This document shows, piece after piece, positions 37,489 through 49,448 of a DNA stretch of 64,000 nt (within the stretch, counting starts at the first letter, position 1; each line of letters begins with the position of its first letter). Made by a program: the position numbers and the translations under genes. The DNA is from Colletotrichum lupini (lineage: Eukaryota; Ascomycota; Sordariomycetes; Glomerellales; Glomerellaceae), in assembly GCF_023278565.1 (NCBI RefSeq), contig NC_064681.1:3410001-3474000 (forward strand), given 5' to 3'. The notes beneath the pieces were generated by a model, which saw only the letters and a program-made list of their open reading frames with translations, was not told the DNA's origin and did no database searches.

Positions 37489-39049
37489 CTACTTAACGTT
37501 ACTTAATTAACTATTCTCTAGAGATAGAACGATAATATCTTAATTAATTAACTACTTATTATACTAACTAGCTACCCCTATTAAAAAAGCGTATAAGAGA
37601 GCCGAGCGATAGCTAACCGAATTAATCGCGTATAAGTAGTATAATTAATACCCCCTCAAATATATACCCCCTTTACTAAACGTAATAGTTAAAGGACATA
37701 GCTAGGGAGGCTAGGTCTCCCTTTATACTAACGGCTTTTAATAAAGTCGCCGCCTCTACGAGTCCTAATAGAGCATTATAGGCCCTAATAAAAGCACTAA
37801 GCTCTTAATTATCGACCCTAAGGTCGCGCTATTTAACTAGTTAATAGAGCGCTTCTTACCCTCTACTACTTAGGCCGATTGCCTAGTATACCTTAGTAAC
37901 GTAGCTAACTAGCTTACCTTACCTATTTATATCCGTAATAATATCCTCTTTAAAAAGAATACTAAGTAGTATATTAACCTCGACCTTATCTAAGAGCTAT
38001 ACTTTAAAAATAATAAAAAGACCCTATTTAAATAGATCGAATAGTAACTAAAAATACGCATCGCCTAGTATTAATTAGAATAAGTCCTAGCTTTTATTAT
38101 TAACTAGCTAAGTAATAATATAAAGCGCCTATACGTAATAACCCGTAAGAACCTCGACCTTACGTATATTACTATTATAGAGCTCCGTATTATAAAAGAA
38201 GCCCTTACCTAAGCCTATATTAGTAATACGGCTATAGCTAAAAGACTAGAGTAATTAGAGAACGGCTCCTAGGCTAGCTCTATTTAAAATACCGCTACCC
38301 TTAGTATGCTAAAGTAATAACTAATATACTTAGAGACGTAGGGTAGCCGCGAGACTACTTTAGCCTCGTCCTATCCCGTTACCTACGGCTCTTAGAAAAT
38401 ACTTAACGTACCTATTTTTATAAATAATAATACTAGCCTTAAGTTCGACTACTAGCTCTAGCGTATTATAAAGCGCTTAGAAAATACTAACTATAGTACG
38501 GATAGGTACTACTTAGAGTATATTATTAATAAGATTAGAAGTAGTACTACGGAGTTTATATACCTAATACTAACTTCTAACGAGATTATTATAGCTAAGT
38601 AGCTACTCTACGAGCTTAAGTCGGCTTATACTAGCCCGACTATTATAAACGACGCTAGTTATAAGCTAGACGTACTCGTAATTACGCTTAAAAACGTTTA
38701 TTAAAAGCGCTTTACGTTCGCTAAGCTCGCGCGTATTAATAAGCTTTTAAAGTCTTAATAAAAGCGCCGTTTCTATAATAAGCTACTTATATATTTTTAT
38801 AACTAGGCTATATTAAAGTACTTAGATAATACGGCTACTTTTTAAAAATATACTAAGTACGTTACCTAGCTAGCTAACGTAATATAGCCCCCTTTTATAA
38901 AAGACCGCCCGGTTAAGGCTTTTAATTAAACTCGCTAGACCTTAAGTAGAAATAATAAAAGTAGCAGAAATAATAGAGGTACTAGAGGTACTAAATAGGA
39001 CCGAGGTCGTATCTCTACTCGCAAAACGATCTCTAAAGCCCTATATTAA

Positions 39050-42000
39050 AAACTTAAAAATAGTAGCGCTTACTTCGTTTATAATAATACTAAATATATC
39101 TCTAAGGACTACCCTAAGAAGCCGAAGACTACTATAGCTATTATTAACGCTACCGAGGGCCCTACTAAGATAGAGTCGGGTTTAGAAAACTAGAACCCCT
39201 AGTAAAAGTAAACTCTTAGCTAGGGGATACGTATAGAAAGAATAAAAGATTAGTAATTAATTTAGTAAACCTATAGGATCTCGTAGGGGGCTAGCCCCTT
39301 AAAATAGAGCTTATATTAGTATTTAATAAATATAGAATTCGCTTAAGAGCCTTACTTAATACGGGAGCTAATAAGTACGGATTTATAAATAACCGCGTAA
39401 CCCCTTTATTATAATAGTTCTGCGCAGCCCTATCCTATAAATTATAATACCTAATCCCTATTACTAAATTTAATAGAGAGCGATTAAACGATATTAATAT
39501 AGTATAAACCGCTAACTTATATATTAATTAATAGGTCTTTTTAAAAGCACCCCTCTTTTAGCTTAACACGGGCTACTACGACCTAATCCTAGGGTAGAAG
39601 TAGTTCGAATACTACGGGGTAAACCCTAATATTCGCTACTAACGTCTAATATAGCCTAAGGACCTACTACTATAAGAGACGCCCTCTATTATTATTAAGG
39701 ATATCGAGGACTTATATACCCCAGAAGTTATTAATATCTAATACTAAATCGACGCTAACCGCTAGTAAGACCTATTTAAAATAAATATAACTTGCTATAA
39801 CTAAAAGCTCTAGTAATAGCGGGCAAAGGGCATACTAATTAGGATATTATTACGCCCGCTAAAAACGATAGCCCGTTAAATATAGTAGTTAGATAAAGCT
39901 AAGAATATAAAGAAAATAGAACGCGCCCTTAATAATACTAATATCGCCCCTACGGAGAGGGCTAAGTAATAAAAACTATACTTAGTAATAGTATAAATAA
40001 ATATTACTTTTATTAGCGCTCCCGCTTTTAAAAAAAACTTAAAGTAGAACGACGTTAAGATAGGCTTTATATTACTTTATAAGCTTAACCGTATTATAGA
40101 AAATAAAAAAGAGGAGGTAGACCCCTTATATAACGACGACTAAGTTACTCGCGACCTTATAATAACGAACCTATTAAAGTATCTACGGCCCTAGACTAAC
40201 GTTTTTAACAAGGCTACTAACGATATACTAGCGCCTTATAAGCCGTATAACTATAAGATCGAGCTCCTAAATAGTAATAAAGAAAAGCTAACTTACTACC
40301 CTCTATATAAGTAGTTAATACCCGAGCTAGAGGCCATAAGGGCCTATTTATTAGAGCACTTATAAAAGGGATTTATCGAGCTAAGTAATGCTCTTTTCGT
40401 ATTACCGACGCTATTTATAAAAAAGCATAATAGTAGCCTACGCTTCTACGTTAACTTCTATAAGCTTAATAAAGTTATAAAAAAAGACTACTACTTATTA
40501 CTACTTATTAATAAAACCCTCGCGCGGCTAAGTAGGGCGAAAGTATTTACTAAGCTAGATATTAAGCAAGCCTTCTACCGTATTTAACTCGACCTAGCCT
40601 CTAAGGACTTAACGACGTTTAGAACCCGCTACGGGGCGTATAAGTATAAGGTAGTACCCTTTAGGCTTTATAACGAGCCTACTATATACTAACGATATAT
40701 AAACGAGATACTAATAGAGTACTTAGATAACTTCTATATAATATATATAAATAATATCCTAATCTTTTCTAACGACCCTTTTTAGTATTAGGAGCACGTT
40801 ATTAAAGTACTAAACCGCTTATAGAAAGTAGGCTTATAAGCGGATATTAAGAAGTGCGAATTTAGTATTATTATTACGAAGTACCTAGGCTTCGTAGTTT
40901 TAATAAAAGGTATATAACTAGATAAGAAAAAAGTCTCTATAGTTAAAAACTAAAAACTACCTATATTACTTAAAGGTATTTAGTCTTTCTTCGGGTTCTA
41001 TAACTTTTATAAGAGGTTTATAAAAAATTACGGCCGCTTAGCTAGGCCCCTTACGAGGCTAATAGGTAAGGGAGTTCTTTTTAATTTTAGCGCCAGCTAT
41101 GAGACGGCCTTTAAAGTTATAAAGCTAGTACTAACGTCAGTACCTATCCTCTACTACTTTAAGCTAGAGCTACTAACGTAATTAAAAATAAACGCCTCTA
41201 ACTTAGTATACGCTAGGGCGCTATTATAGTAATAAGAAAATAACGGGTTATAATACTTAGTAGCCTTCTATTTAAAAATAATAAGCGGCGCAGAGCTTAA
41301 CTACGCTATTTATAATAAAGAAATACTAATAATAATACTATACCTAAAGGAATAGCGCGCGAAGCTCGTAAGTTATAAATATAAGTTCGACGTTATTATA
41401 AACTATTAACTACTACTATTTTTTATAACTAAGCGCCTACTTAACTTACGGTAAGCCCGCTAGGCTAGTACGCTAATAGACTTTAATTTTTAAATCTATT
41501 ACTACCTAAGGAAAAAAAACATACTAACTAACGCCCTCTCGCAAAAAATAGAAAATATCCGCACTTAGTAAGTACTAAAAAAGGCTAATAGGATATAAGT
41601 CCTTATATTACTAAGACTACTATTTCCTAATATCGTAGTAGAGCTACGGGCGCTACTAAGCGCCGCCGTTAGCTAACTATAGCTTATAACTAGCTCACTT
41701 TTATTAAAAAACGAGCTATAGGGGTACTTACTAATAAAAAAGATTCTAAAGCTTAATAAGGACCCTATTATAGCGTCTCTTATATTAATACGAGCGTTAG
41801 CGGCTAAAGGACGCGAGCGCTAGTCTATTTAAAACGATAGATTATTAATAATAAATAGGAAACTCGTAATACCTGAGGAGGAGAACCTCCGTATTATAGT
41901 TATTCGCGAGGTCTATGAGTAAAAACTCCTCGCTTACCCGGGGCGTAATAAGGTTATAAAAATAATTAAATAGTAATACTACTAGCCGGGCCTAATAGTA

Positions 42001-43200
42001 AATACTTATTAATACGTTTAGAACTACTATACTTATTACTAGTTATAAAAGCCGCGCGATAAACCCTTAGAAGAGCTAAGACCGCTATTAGTACCTAACT
42101 ACCCATAGTAATATATCTCTACTGACTTTATAACTATCCCTACTAATTAAAAAGGATTTAATAATATATAGGTAGTAATAGACCGCCTGGGCAAAAGGGC
42201 GATATTTATTCTTTATTATAAGACTACTATAATAAAAGATATAAGCTAGATGTTTTATAAGCGGGTGCTACTTATTTTCGGCCTATTAGAAATTATTATA
42301 TCGGACCGAGGCCCCTAATTTATCTCCGACTTTTAGGGGGAGCTCTATAAGATTTATAGAGTTAAGCTATAGCTATTAATAATAGATTACTTATAAACGG
42401 ACGGCTAGATAGAAGTACTAAACTAATATATCCTATAATAGTTAAGATTACTAGTTAACCGATACTAAGATAATTAGAATAATATACTACCTGCGGTCGA
42501 CTTTACGTATACTACCTAACTTAATAAGACTACGGGGCTATTATTATATAAAATAGAATTCGGTCGCTAGCCACGGCTTTTTTTTAACTAGTCTAAGTAA
42601 ACCCGCTAATTCGGCTCTATAAAAAAGAAGCTAAACCGTATTAACGCGTAGCGTATAGCTTAAGGGATATATAAGGCCTAAGAGATCGCTAGGGGTAATA
42701 TAAAAGTCGCTTAAGTACGATCTAAAAAATATATTAACTACCGCTAGCACCCGGACGACCTAAAAATAAGAGACCGGGTCTTCGTTAATACCTCGTACTA
42801 AAAGTCTACCGATATAAATAAACTATAGTAGCTATAAGCCGGCCTATAGCTTATTATTAGTACTAAATAGGGGGGTATATAGGTCGTAGAATTACTAATA
42901 AGTAGCTAGGTATACCCGGTTTTCTACTTAAGTAAGCTAAGGAAGGCTACTAACGACCTACTACCCGGGTAGAATTAAGAGCTATTATTACTAATTATTA
43001 ATAACGACGGCGAGCCGGAGTACGAGGTCTTTAAAGTAGTTAAGTTACGCTTATATAGGGGAAAGCTATAGTACTAGGCGGACTAGAAAGGATACGACAT
43101 AGATCTAACGTAGTACGACGTAAAGAGCTTTAAGTATGCGCCGGCGGTGCTATAAGCGTTCTATTACTAATACCTAATTACTAAGGGTCTACTATAGAAC
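39050..43200 (+). pseudogene. Dead gag-pol of the Gypsy element
   Basis: Blocks readable through stops: CCHC knuckle near 39070-39110 (Y-F-V-Y-N-N-T-K-Y-I-S-K-D-Y, each Y a former C or H codon); protease L-N-T-G-A-N near 39355 (former D-T-G-A); RT F-T-K-L-D-I-K-Q-A-F at 40550-40575 and the catalytic Y-I-N-N-I-L-I-F-S near 40740-40770; RNase H K-I-N-A-S-N-type block near 41190; integrase zinc region and D-F-I-T-I-P near 41880-42150 with I-I-S-D-R-G-P near 42300; C-terminal chromodomain Y-E-V-F-K-V-V-K-L-R-L-Y-R-G-K-L near 43020-43075. Confidence 0.82.
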
Positions 43201-43367
43201 CTAAATATATAAATAAAAGCTACTGCGGCTAGTAATTTACTATTACCGAGGGACGACGATAATATAATAGTAGTAATTACGGCTATAGATTTGCTAAAAT
43301 AAGGGATATTAAGAGGTTTATTTTTCGGTACTGCGGATAGCGCCCTCTAGTATAGAGGGGGGGGTAA

Positions 43368-43591
43368 TATTATAGTAGTAGGTATTAGGGCCCCTATGGG
43401 CCCCGTGGCTTAGCCTTAGGCTATGAGGCTAAGCTCTTAGTAGTTACGTAACGAGCTAGACCGCTAGGCCCAAAGGGCTAGCTCGCTAGCTTCTGCCCAC
43501 TGTTCTATTTTTTCCCTCTTTACGTTAAGTCTTTAGTTAATTAGGTTAATATAGTAACGTTCCGACCTACCTTAAGTTCCCTTTCGTAATA
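43368..43591 (+). repeat. 3' LTR of the Gypsy element
   Basis: 224 bp, a fixed offset of 6,103 from the 5' LTR with no indels. Differences are mainly transitions; the inner edge (TATTATAGTAGTA) is the mutated version of TGTTACGGCAGTG. Confidence 0.9.
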
Positions 43592-43639
43592 GTAGTGCCT
43601 AAAAGGTAACTAAAACGGAGGAGATATAAAGCTATTATA

Positions 43640-44060
43640 AATAGTACGAATCTCTCCCTATTACGTATATTATAGCCTATATAAATAGGTTATAAATAAC
43701 TCTAGAGGCTACGGGCTTCGGGTATACTATTTACCGAGGACCGTAACTAATTTATCTTAGGTACTACCGCCTCCCCCGGGCCGAGGTCTTTAATACTAAG
43801 ATAAAAGGGGCTATTATAGGTCTCTGCGCGGCGCTAGGGCTTAGGAATAAGTTTATTATAACTATTACGGTCTACTTAAATAACTAAGCTACTATTAAGT
43901 ACCTAAATAGCACCCCCCCCTTATCCTCTTAATATACTATTCTCGAGTTTAGGGAGCTTATTAAGAACGCTAGGGTCCCCGTTACCTCCCGCTAGACGCC
44001 TAGCTATAAGGGTATTATAAGGAACGAAATAGCGGACTAGTTAGTTAAAAAAGGCACTAC
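43640..44060 (+). pseudogene. LINE RNase H domain remains
   Basis: After the Gypsy insertion the LINE ORF2 resumes. A degraded A-Y-T-D-G-S block lies near 43675-43695 and is followed by A-T-G-F-G-Y-T-I-Y-R-G-P, A-E-V-F-N, A-A-L-G-L-R-N-K-F and Y-K-G-I-I-x-N-E-I-A-D (43720-44040). The order fits the RNase H found at the end of Tad1-clade ORF2. Confidence 0.75.
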
Positions 44061-45385
44061 TATAAGTCCCCTTAACTTACTTATACGCCCCCTAATTACT
44101 ATTTATATTAAGTATCGTACCTAGGAGAGATAGCTAACTATACTTCGGGGCTAGTAAAAGGATTACTAACTAGACTCTTATAGGGCCCTCGCTTTACTTA
44201 TTAATAGCGTAGCGAGCCCTAAGCTAAAGTCGCTCACGCGACGCTAGCTTTACTAGCTCTTTTTAGCTAGGTCCGGCTATAGGGACTACGCTATATACTA
44301 CTACTTATATAATTATAATAATACTAACCTCCGCTACTTATATAAAAGGGAGAAGGTACCTAACTATATCTATTACTACTATTTAGTCTTATATAGGGGC
44401 ACGCTATAGTTCGCCCGAGCTAACTTCGTTTAGTATTAACTTAGTAAAGACCAGTTTACTTATATTATACTACTATAGAGCTCCCGGTTTTTTATTAATA
44501 TCTACCCGAAATAAACCGATATTTATTAGAATTAGGTTAGCGCGCGCGGAAGTAGCTATAGTAATACTAGACCCGTATTTATTACTAAATAGTACGGTTA
44601 TAGTAGAGGTCTCGGGGTACCCCCCTTAGCCCTTATACTAATAAACCGACGCAATAGGACGTGCTATATAGTTCGTATCTTAACTAACTATTTAGAGTAG
44701 ACCCTTTTAAGCTAAACCCCCCTACCGTAATAAGTTTATTAATACGGCTATTAGCTCCCCTAGCGGATATTAATTTTATAGGGCGAGTACGTCGATGCGG
44801 CTCGTTCGACTAGGATACGCAATAGGCTATATACCCCGTCGGCCTTATAAAGCTTATATTTACGTATAGTAATACTAATAGTAGTATTACTCTTTATCTA
44901 CGTTATACTAACACTTTACCTCACTATATAATATATTATATTACTTTATAATACGATATATATTATATACCTCCTCCCTTTACCTTACTACTTTATATTA
45001 TACTACTCTCCCTCTACTTACTAAAGGAGCTAGACTCTTTACCTCGGGCAGTAATACTTATTATAGCATAACGACGGTCTTCTTATAAATATATAGAACA
45101 CTACTTAGTTAGTCTATTATATTACTAGCACAATACTCGAACCTCGCTAGGTATATTTACCCTAGGTTATAAGATATTATAGGGGGCCATGCTTAGGTAA
45201 AAGGGTTAATCTTAGAGTATATATTATATTATCTTATAGGAGGGTATTATATAGGCTCTACGGGGCATAGCATACGGTCTTGTAATTTTAACGCGATATA
45301 GTCGCCTTTTGCCTTACTTAAGGACATCACGGCGTAAAATGGTATAAATAAACAAATAATAGAAGATCAATTTGACTTCGCTTAC

Positions 45386-46253
45386 TGTGGGGACATGGTT
45401 CACATATGGTTGATCAACCATTGTGCTCATGGTATGCTCAACAGAGCGGTCCGCGAACTCATAGTATGTATGCTCATCCCAGATGGCCTCAAGATCGAAA
45501 TAAGGCCCGCCAATAAGCGACTTGAGAAATGTCAAGTTTCTGGTGTGAGACAGAGACTCTGACCAGTAATCGAAATCTTCATGAAATGGCGTCGCAAGCC
45601 TGAATGACTTAGCCTTTGCGTATCGATACGTGGTGATGCCCTCGGTCTTTTTTGTCTCAGACGGTGCTTGGCCACCAGCAAGGTGACACAGCATGGGGAT
45701 TTTGGATTTCTCGAGGGTATTCTCATCGCTGGAATCTGCATATACAACAGCTCCCACAATATCTGGGAAGATGCAAGCCACCCCAGCAATCTTATTCCAT
45801 AACGTTGGGTCAAACGCTGGAAAGAGTCTTAGTTCGTGTGAACAGTCTTTGCGATACCGAAGGGTACAATCACTCAACGAACATACCGACAACTCCGAAC
45901 CTGCTATCTTTCTCCAGCTTGCTGCAGTCTTTCAGTGCTTTCAAAGCAGTCTGTAAGACATCTGTGGCAAGGCTCGGATTAGTCAACGCCTTGGCTTGGA
46001 TCTCCACCACGACGAAACCCTCTTCCGCCCACTTGATGAGAGCAGAGGGTACTCCTTCGACAATGTCCAGGTGTTGCGTCGAATCATGTTGCAGTATAAT
46101 GAGGCCCTTTCCGTAGCCTCGGCGCGAGAGCGGCGGCAGCAACGTGACGCCCTCGCTGATGCACTGTGGTTCAGCCTTTGGCAGTGGCGCAGGGGGCTTG
46201 CTGATATCCGCATACATTTTGAGAAAGTCTTGTGGTAGTGGTATCAGATTCAA
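45386..46253 (-). CDS. Dienelactone hydrolase/NTF2-like protein, exons 1-2 (5' half)
   Basis: Exon 1 is 45887-46253 and exon 2 is 45386-45816, with a 70-base intron (GTATGT..TCCAG). An internal ATG at 46217 (M-Y-A-D-I-S) may be the real start. The N-terminal half resembles fungal proteins related to carboxymethylenebutenolidase: T-L-L-P-P-L-S-R-R-G-Y-G, G-V-P-S-A-L-I-K-W-A-E-E-G, F-D-P-T-L-W, and A-T-P-F-H-E-D-F-D-Y-W with S-H-T-R-N-L-T-F-L-K and H-T-Y-Y-E-F-A-D-R-S-V-E-H-T-M. No classical G-x-C-x-G elbow is apparent, so catalysis is uncertain. The donor GTAAGC at 45385 opens a 12,916-base intron containing the LINE and Gypsy elements; exons 3-4 are at 31934-32469. It is divergent from the FAD monooxygenase. 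Confidence 0.82.
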
Positions 46254-47385
46254 CGGTGTAGCTTGAAGAGCAATGTTTAGGGGTTGTCAGCTGCGAGTCT
46301 AGTCTATACGTTGAGTTCGGGGTTCAATCAAGGCACTCAAGCGATCAACACGGATTACCTGGGATGGACCATGCGTTGCGCTTGACGTTCCGATGGCATG
46401 GTCACACTTGATACGGAAACCTTGTTTTAGCGCATAGAGCACAGCTGACAAGGCCCTAGAGCTGTATTCCTTGTATCCGGTGTACCGCGGGGTGAGCTTC
46501 CGTTGGATGGTGTAGGAGCGTGCGTTCCGTTCCGTTCGGAAGTTCCGCGATAAGCACTCAGACGGCGACAACAATCCCCGGCTAGCACCACATTCGCTGT
46601 TACGCGCGCTTGGACTCGCTGAGCCACGTTACGGGGCAGACGATCATTGAGAACATGGGTAAGGGTACCTGTCATGAATTCTTCAGCAGTAGCCGCTTTT
46701 CCAGATGGAGCAACGATGGGCCGACGGTGTCTTGATGCTTCGATGCCTGGCTGTGCTCCGTAGTAGTGTCCTCGAAATTTGTTTGCGCGTGTAAACGCAC
46801 GTATTTGATGAGATACTCGCTCATAAGTGTGCTTCAGAAACTTCTGCAATACTCAAGGAAGACACACTTGTGCATCTTTCGCGCATCGACGGGGCCTTGA
46901 GAGTTACCTTAGTCGTATCTCAGACGCCACGCAACGCAACCAACGCCTGATCATGACGGTCAAGGTCTCGAATCTGGAATGATTCCGCCGCCGCCTGATC
47001 CATATTTCGACAACCAATCTCTCGTAAGTGACATGATAGGCACAAGGGCTGACGGGCCCAATTTCGATAAGTTCCTAATGCGTGTTGGTGGTTCCGGAAG
47101 CACCACCGGAATCTATCCCTATACCCTGCCGCGGCGGCCTAACACTGACACAACCCCTGTCAACCAGCCATCAATCTGGGGTAACTCGACAGTAACTGGA
47201 TATGGGCAGACGGCTTCGATATGTAAAGCTGGGTTTGTCTCATGTGCAGATGGGCTTTGATCTCTTCATGATTCATCGTTTTATATCTTGACTCTAAACT
47301 CGAAATTGAACAGAGTCTTGCGCCACTCGTTCACTCAAGTCTCCTGTCCCTAGCTTCTCAGAGCTTCACGTTAGAAAGCCTTACA
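46254..47385. other. Divergent intergenic region
   Basis: 1.1 kb between the starts of the hydrolase/NTF2 gene (-) and the monooxygenase (+), so it holds both promoters. A Pro/Gly-rich open frame at 46979-47260 and minus-strand frames at 46299-46849 have no recognisable family and are not called. Confidence 0.5.
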
Positions 47386-49181
47386 ATGGAGGGTCCATTT
47401 GATGCAGTCGTCGTCGGTGCCGGTAAGTATAATTCAGGCCCACTTTGGCTTTCCTTTCTAGACTCTAGCCACTGACAAGTCACTCTTCTCAAGGCTGGTT
47501 CGGTCTCGCAGCCGCCAAGGCCTACTCACAACTCCACCCGACCGCGAACCTCGCTGTCCTAGAAGCTGCCGAGTCTTGCGGAGGAACATGGTCCAAGAAC
47601 CGCCTCTACCCCGGCTTGAAGTCGAACAACATGATTGGGACCTACGAGTACCCTGACTTTCCCATGTCCGAGTCCGTGTACGGCGTCAAGCCCAACAACC
47701 ACGTCCCGGGCGCGGTCCTGCACCGCTACCTTACCGATTTCGCCAAGCACTTTGGCTTCTTCGATCGCATTCAGTTTAATACCGCTGTCAACCTGGTGGA
47801 GAGGAATGGCGAGAAGGGTTGGCGACTTTCTGTTGCCTCACCGGCAGGAGAGCGCGTTATCCAGACTGAGAAGCTCATCCTGGCAACAGGGCTGACCTCG
47901 ACGCCGAATCTTCCAACTTACTCAGGAGCCGAGTCTTTCTCGGGGCCTCTGTTTCATGCAAAGGACTTCTGCAAGAGGGCATCAGAGCTCAAAGGAGTCA
48001 AGAATGCCGTAGTCGTAGGCGGGGCAAAGTCTGCATTCGATGTTGCCTATGCCTTGGTACAGGATGGCGCGCAGGTAGACCTGATCGTTCGCCCCAACGG
48101 CCACGGTCCTGTTTAGATTGCGCCCCCCTTTGTCACACCTTTCAAGAAGAGAATGGACCAGTTGCTGAACATCCGTTGGATGTCATGGTTCAGCCCGTGT
48201 CCTTGGGGTGGCGAAGACGGCTACTCGGGTGTCCGGCAATTCCTTCACGGGACCACCTTTGGCCGCTTCATTGTCGATTCGTTCTGGAAGGTGCTGAGCG
48301 GCGACGTTCTCTCAGCCAACGCGTACGACTCTCACCCTGAGCTTCAGAAGCTGAAGCCTTGGCACTCGGCGTTCTGGATTGGTAGCGGTCTTAGCATCTT
48401 GAACTACGACAGCAGTCTTTTCGATTTGGTCAAGGAGGGCAAGATTCGGGTTCACATTGACAACATCGATAGACTGGAGGGCAACAAGGTCTTCCTGTCT
48501 TCTGGCGAGCAACTCGAGACTGAGGCGATTGTTTGCTCCACCGGCTGGAAGAAGGAGTCGACCATCAAGTTTGCCGGTCTCAACGAGGAGAAGCTCGGCC
48601 TCAAATACTCTGCAACTGAGAAACGGGCTTTAGACCAAGAAGCGGACGCCAAAGTTCTTGAGCTCTTCCCTCGGCTGGGAGATCAACCTAAACTGAGATT
48701 CACTCCTAAGGAGGCAAACCCCTTGCGTTACTACCGCTTCATGGTTCCCTCCACAATGGTGGGCTCTCGCGATCTCGCCTTTGCCGGTATGATCTCAACA
48801 GTCAGCACTTCAGTCTGCGCCACTATTCAAGGACACTGGATTGCCGCCTTCTTGGGTGGCCAGCTGGATCGTCTCCCTACATCTGATCAGGAGATTACGG
48901 ACGAGATTATGCTGCACACACAATGGGGCAAGTGGCGTTACCCCTGCGGCTACGGTGCCGACCTTCCTGACTTTGTTTTTGAGGGCTTGCCATACGTCAA
49001 CATGTTGATGAAGGATCTTGGAGTAGAGACACACCGCAAGTCAAGTCGCCTTCAGGAGCTTACATCGCCCTACCTACCGGCTGACTTCCGTGGTCTGGTT
49101 GATAAGTGGAAGCAGGGTCACGGTGCCAGCGAAATCGAAATTGCCACACATAAGGTTGTTACTTCAGGGACGGATGAATGA
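47386..49181 (+). pseudogene. FAD-dependent (Baeyer-Villiger/FMO-type) monooxygenase with one in-frame TAG
   Basis: Two exons (47386-47422, 47494-49181) around a 71-base intron; 575 codons. The FAD-binding motif V-V-V-G-A-G-W-F-G is at residues 8-16, split by the intron after the first base of Gly13. A glycine-rich second nucleotide site (V-V-V-G-G-A-K-S-A-F-D-V-A) is near residue 185, and a C-S-T-G-W block follows later. The family uses NADPH, FAD and O2 to hydroxylate or oxidise ketones, amines or sulfides and is frequent in fungal accessory pathways. The frame is broken only by TAG at 48114-48116 (codon 220), between G-H-G-P-V and I-A-P-P-F-V-T-P-F-K-K; a former TGG (Trp) fits. The rest of the frame is intact to codon 575, so decay looks recent. 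The downstream piece (48153-49181) could be mistaken for a separate gene. Confidence 0.88.
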
Positions 49182-49448
49182 GAGGATCATTGAGAGTCAG
49201 CCATCTTGTGGCTTTTATTTTAGAAATTTCTTTTGTTTACGGGCATATTCCCTTGGCGGATTCCCAATTTACATTCCCCTATTATCCCCCCCCCCCGGCC
49301 TCATTTAGGGTTAACTCATTGTACTTTCTCGATTGCATAAAGAAGACCGAGAGATAGATATTAAGAAATTATAAATCAGACTTTTCTACCTAATCCCCAA
49401 TTTCATAAAGTTCACAACAGGCCAATCCCCGAGACGGCGACTAGAATC

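Larger units (their letters stand above)
37265..43591 (+). mobile_element. Ty3/Gypsy chromovirus LTR retrotransposon nested in the LINE
   Basis: 6,327 bp with 224-bp LTRs at 37265-37488 and 43368-43591. Ends are TGTTACG and CGTAATA (an imperfect inverted pair, with CGTAACA the likely original). A 4-bp target duplication GTAG lies at 37261-37264 and 43592-43595. A purine tract with a G run precedes the 3' LTR. Order: Gag with CCHC knuckle, protease, RT, RNase H, integrase, chromodomain. RT before integrase and a chromodomain place it in the chromoviruses, which tend to target heterochromatin. The LINE ORF2 continues on both sides, so this insertion is younger than the LINE. Confidence 0.92.
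32530..45358 (+). mobile_element. Tad1-like LINE inserted in an intron, itself split by a Gypsy element
   Basis: Bounded by an exact 14-bp target duplication, ATAGAAGATCAATT, at 32516-32529 and 45359-45372. The LINE itself is about 6.5 kb (32530-37264 plus 43592-45358, the latter starting with the Gypsy element's 4-bp target duplication). The order is a 5' region with a 17-base C run (32618-32634), probable ORF1, AP-type endonuclease (G-D-L-N-S near 34860), reverse transcriptase with the F/Y-A-D-D box degraded to Y-A-N-N near 36410, then RNase H after the Gypsy insertion. The 3' end carries an A-rich tail (ATAAATAAACAAATA) just before the right duplication, as expected for target-primed reverse transcription. 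It is RIP-mutated throughout except for the first 60 or so and last 100 or so bases. It lies antisense to the host gene. Confidence 0.9.

Noticed and set aside
37246..43706. A 14-base match (ATAAATAACTCTAG) on both sides of the Gypsy element as a target duplication
   Set aside because: It is about 100 bases away from the 3' LTR edge and 4 bases from the 5' one; the LINE frame runs through both sites, so it is probably a low-complexity coincidence. The adjacent GTAG pair fits better.
32635..45250. CRISPR-like or tandem repeat arrays in the AT-rich blocks
   Set aside because: No regular repeat/spacer structure; the low complexity comes from loss of CpA and TpG.
46979..47260. 93-codon open frame rich in Pro and Gly upstream of the monooxygenase
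   Set aside because: No recognisable family, no intron-exon support, and it lies in the divergent promoter region.
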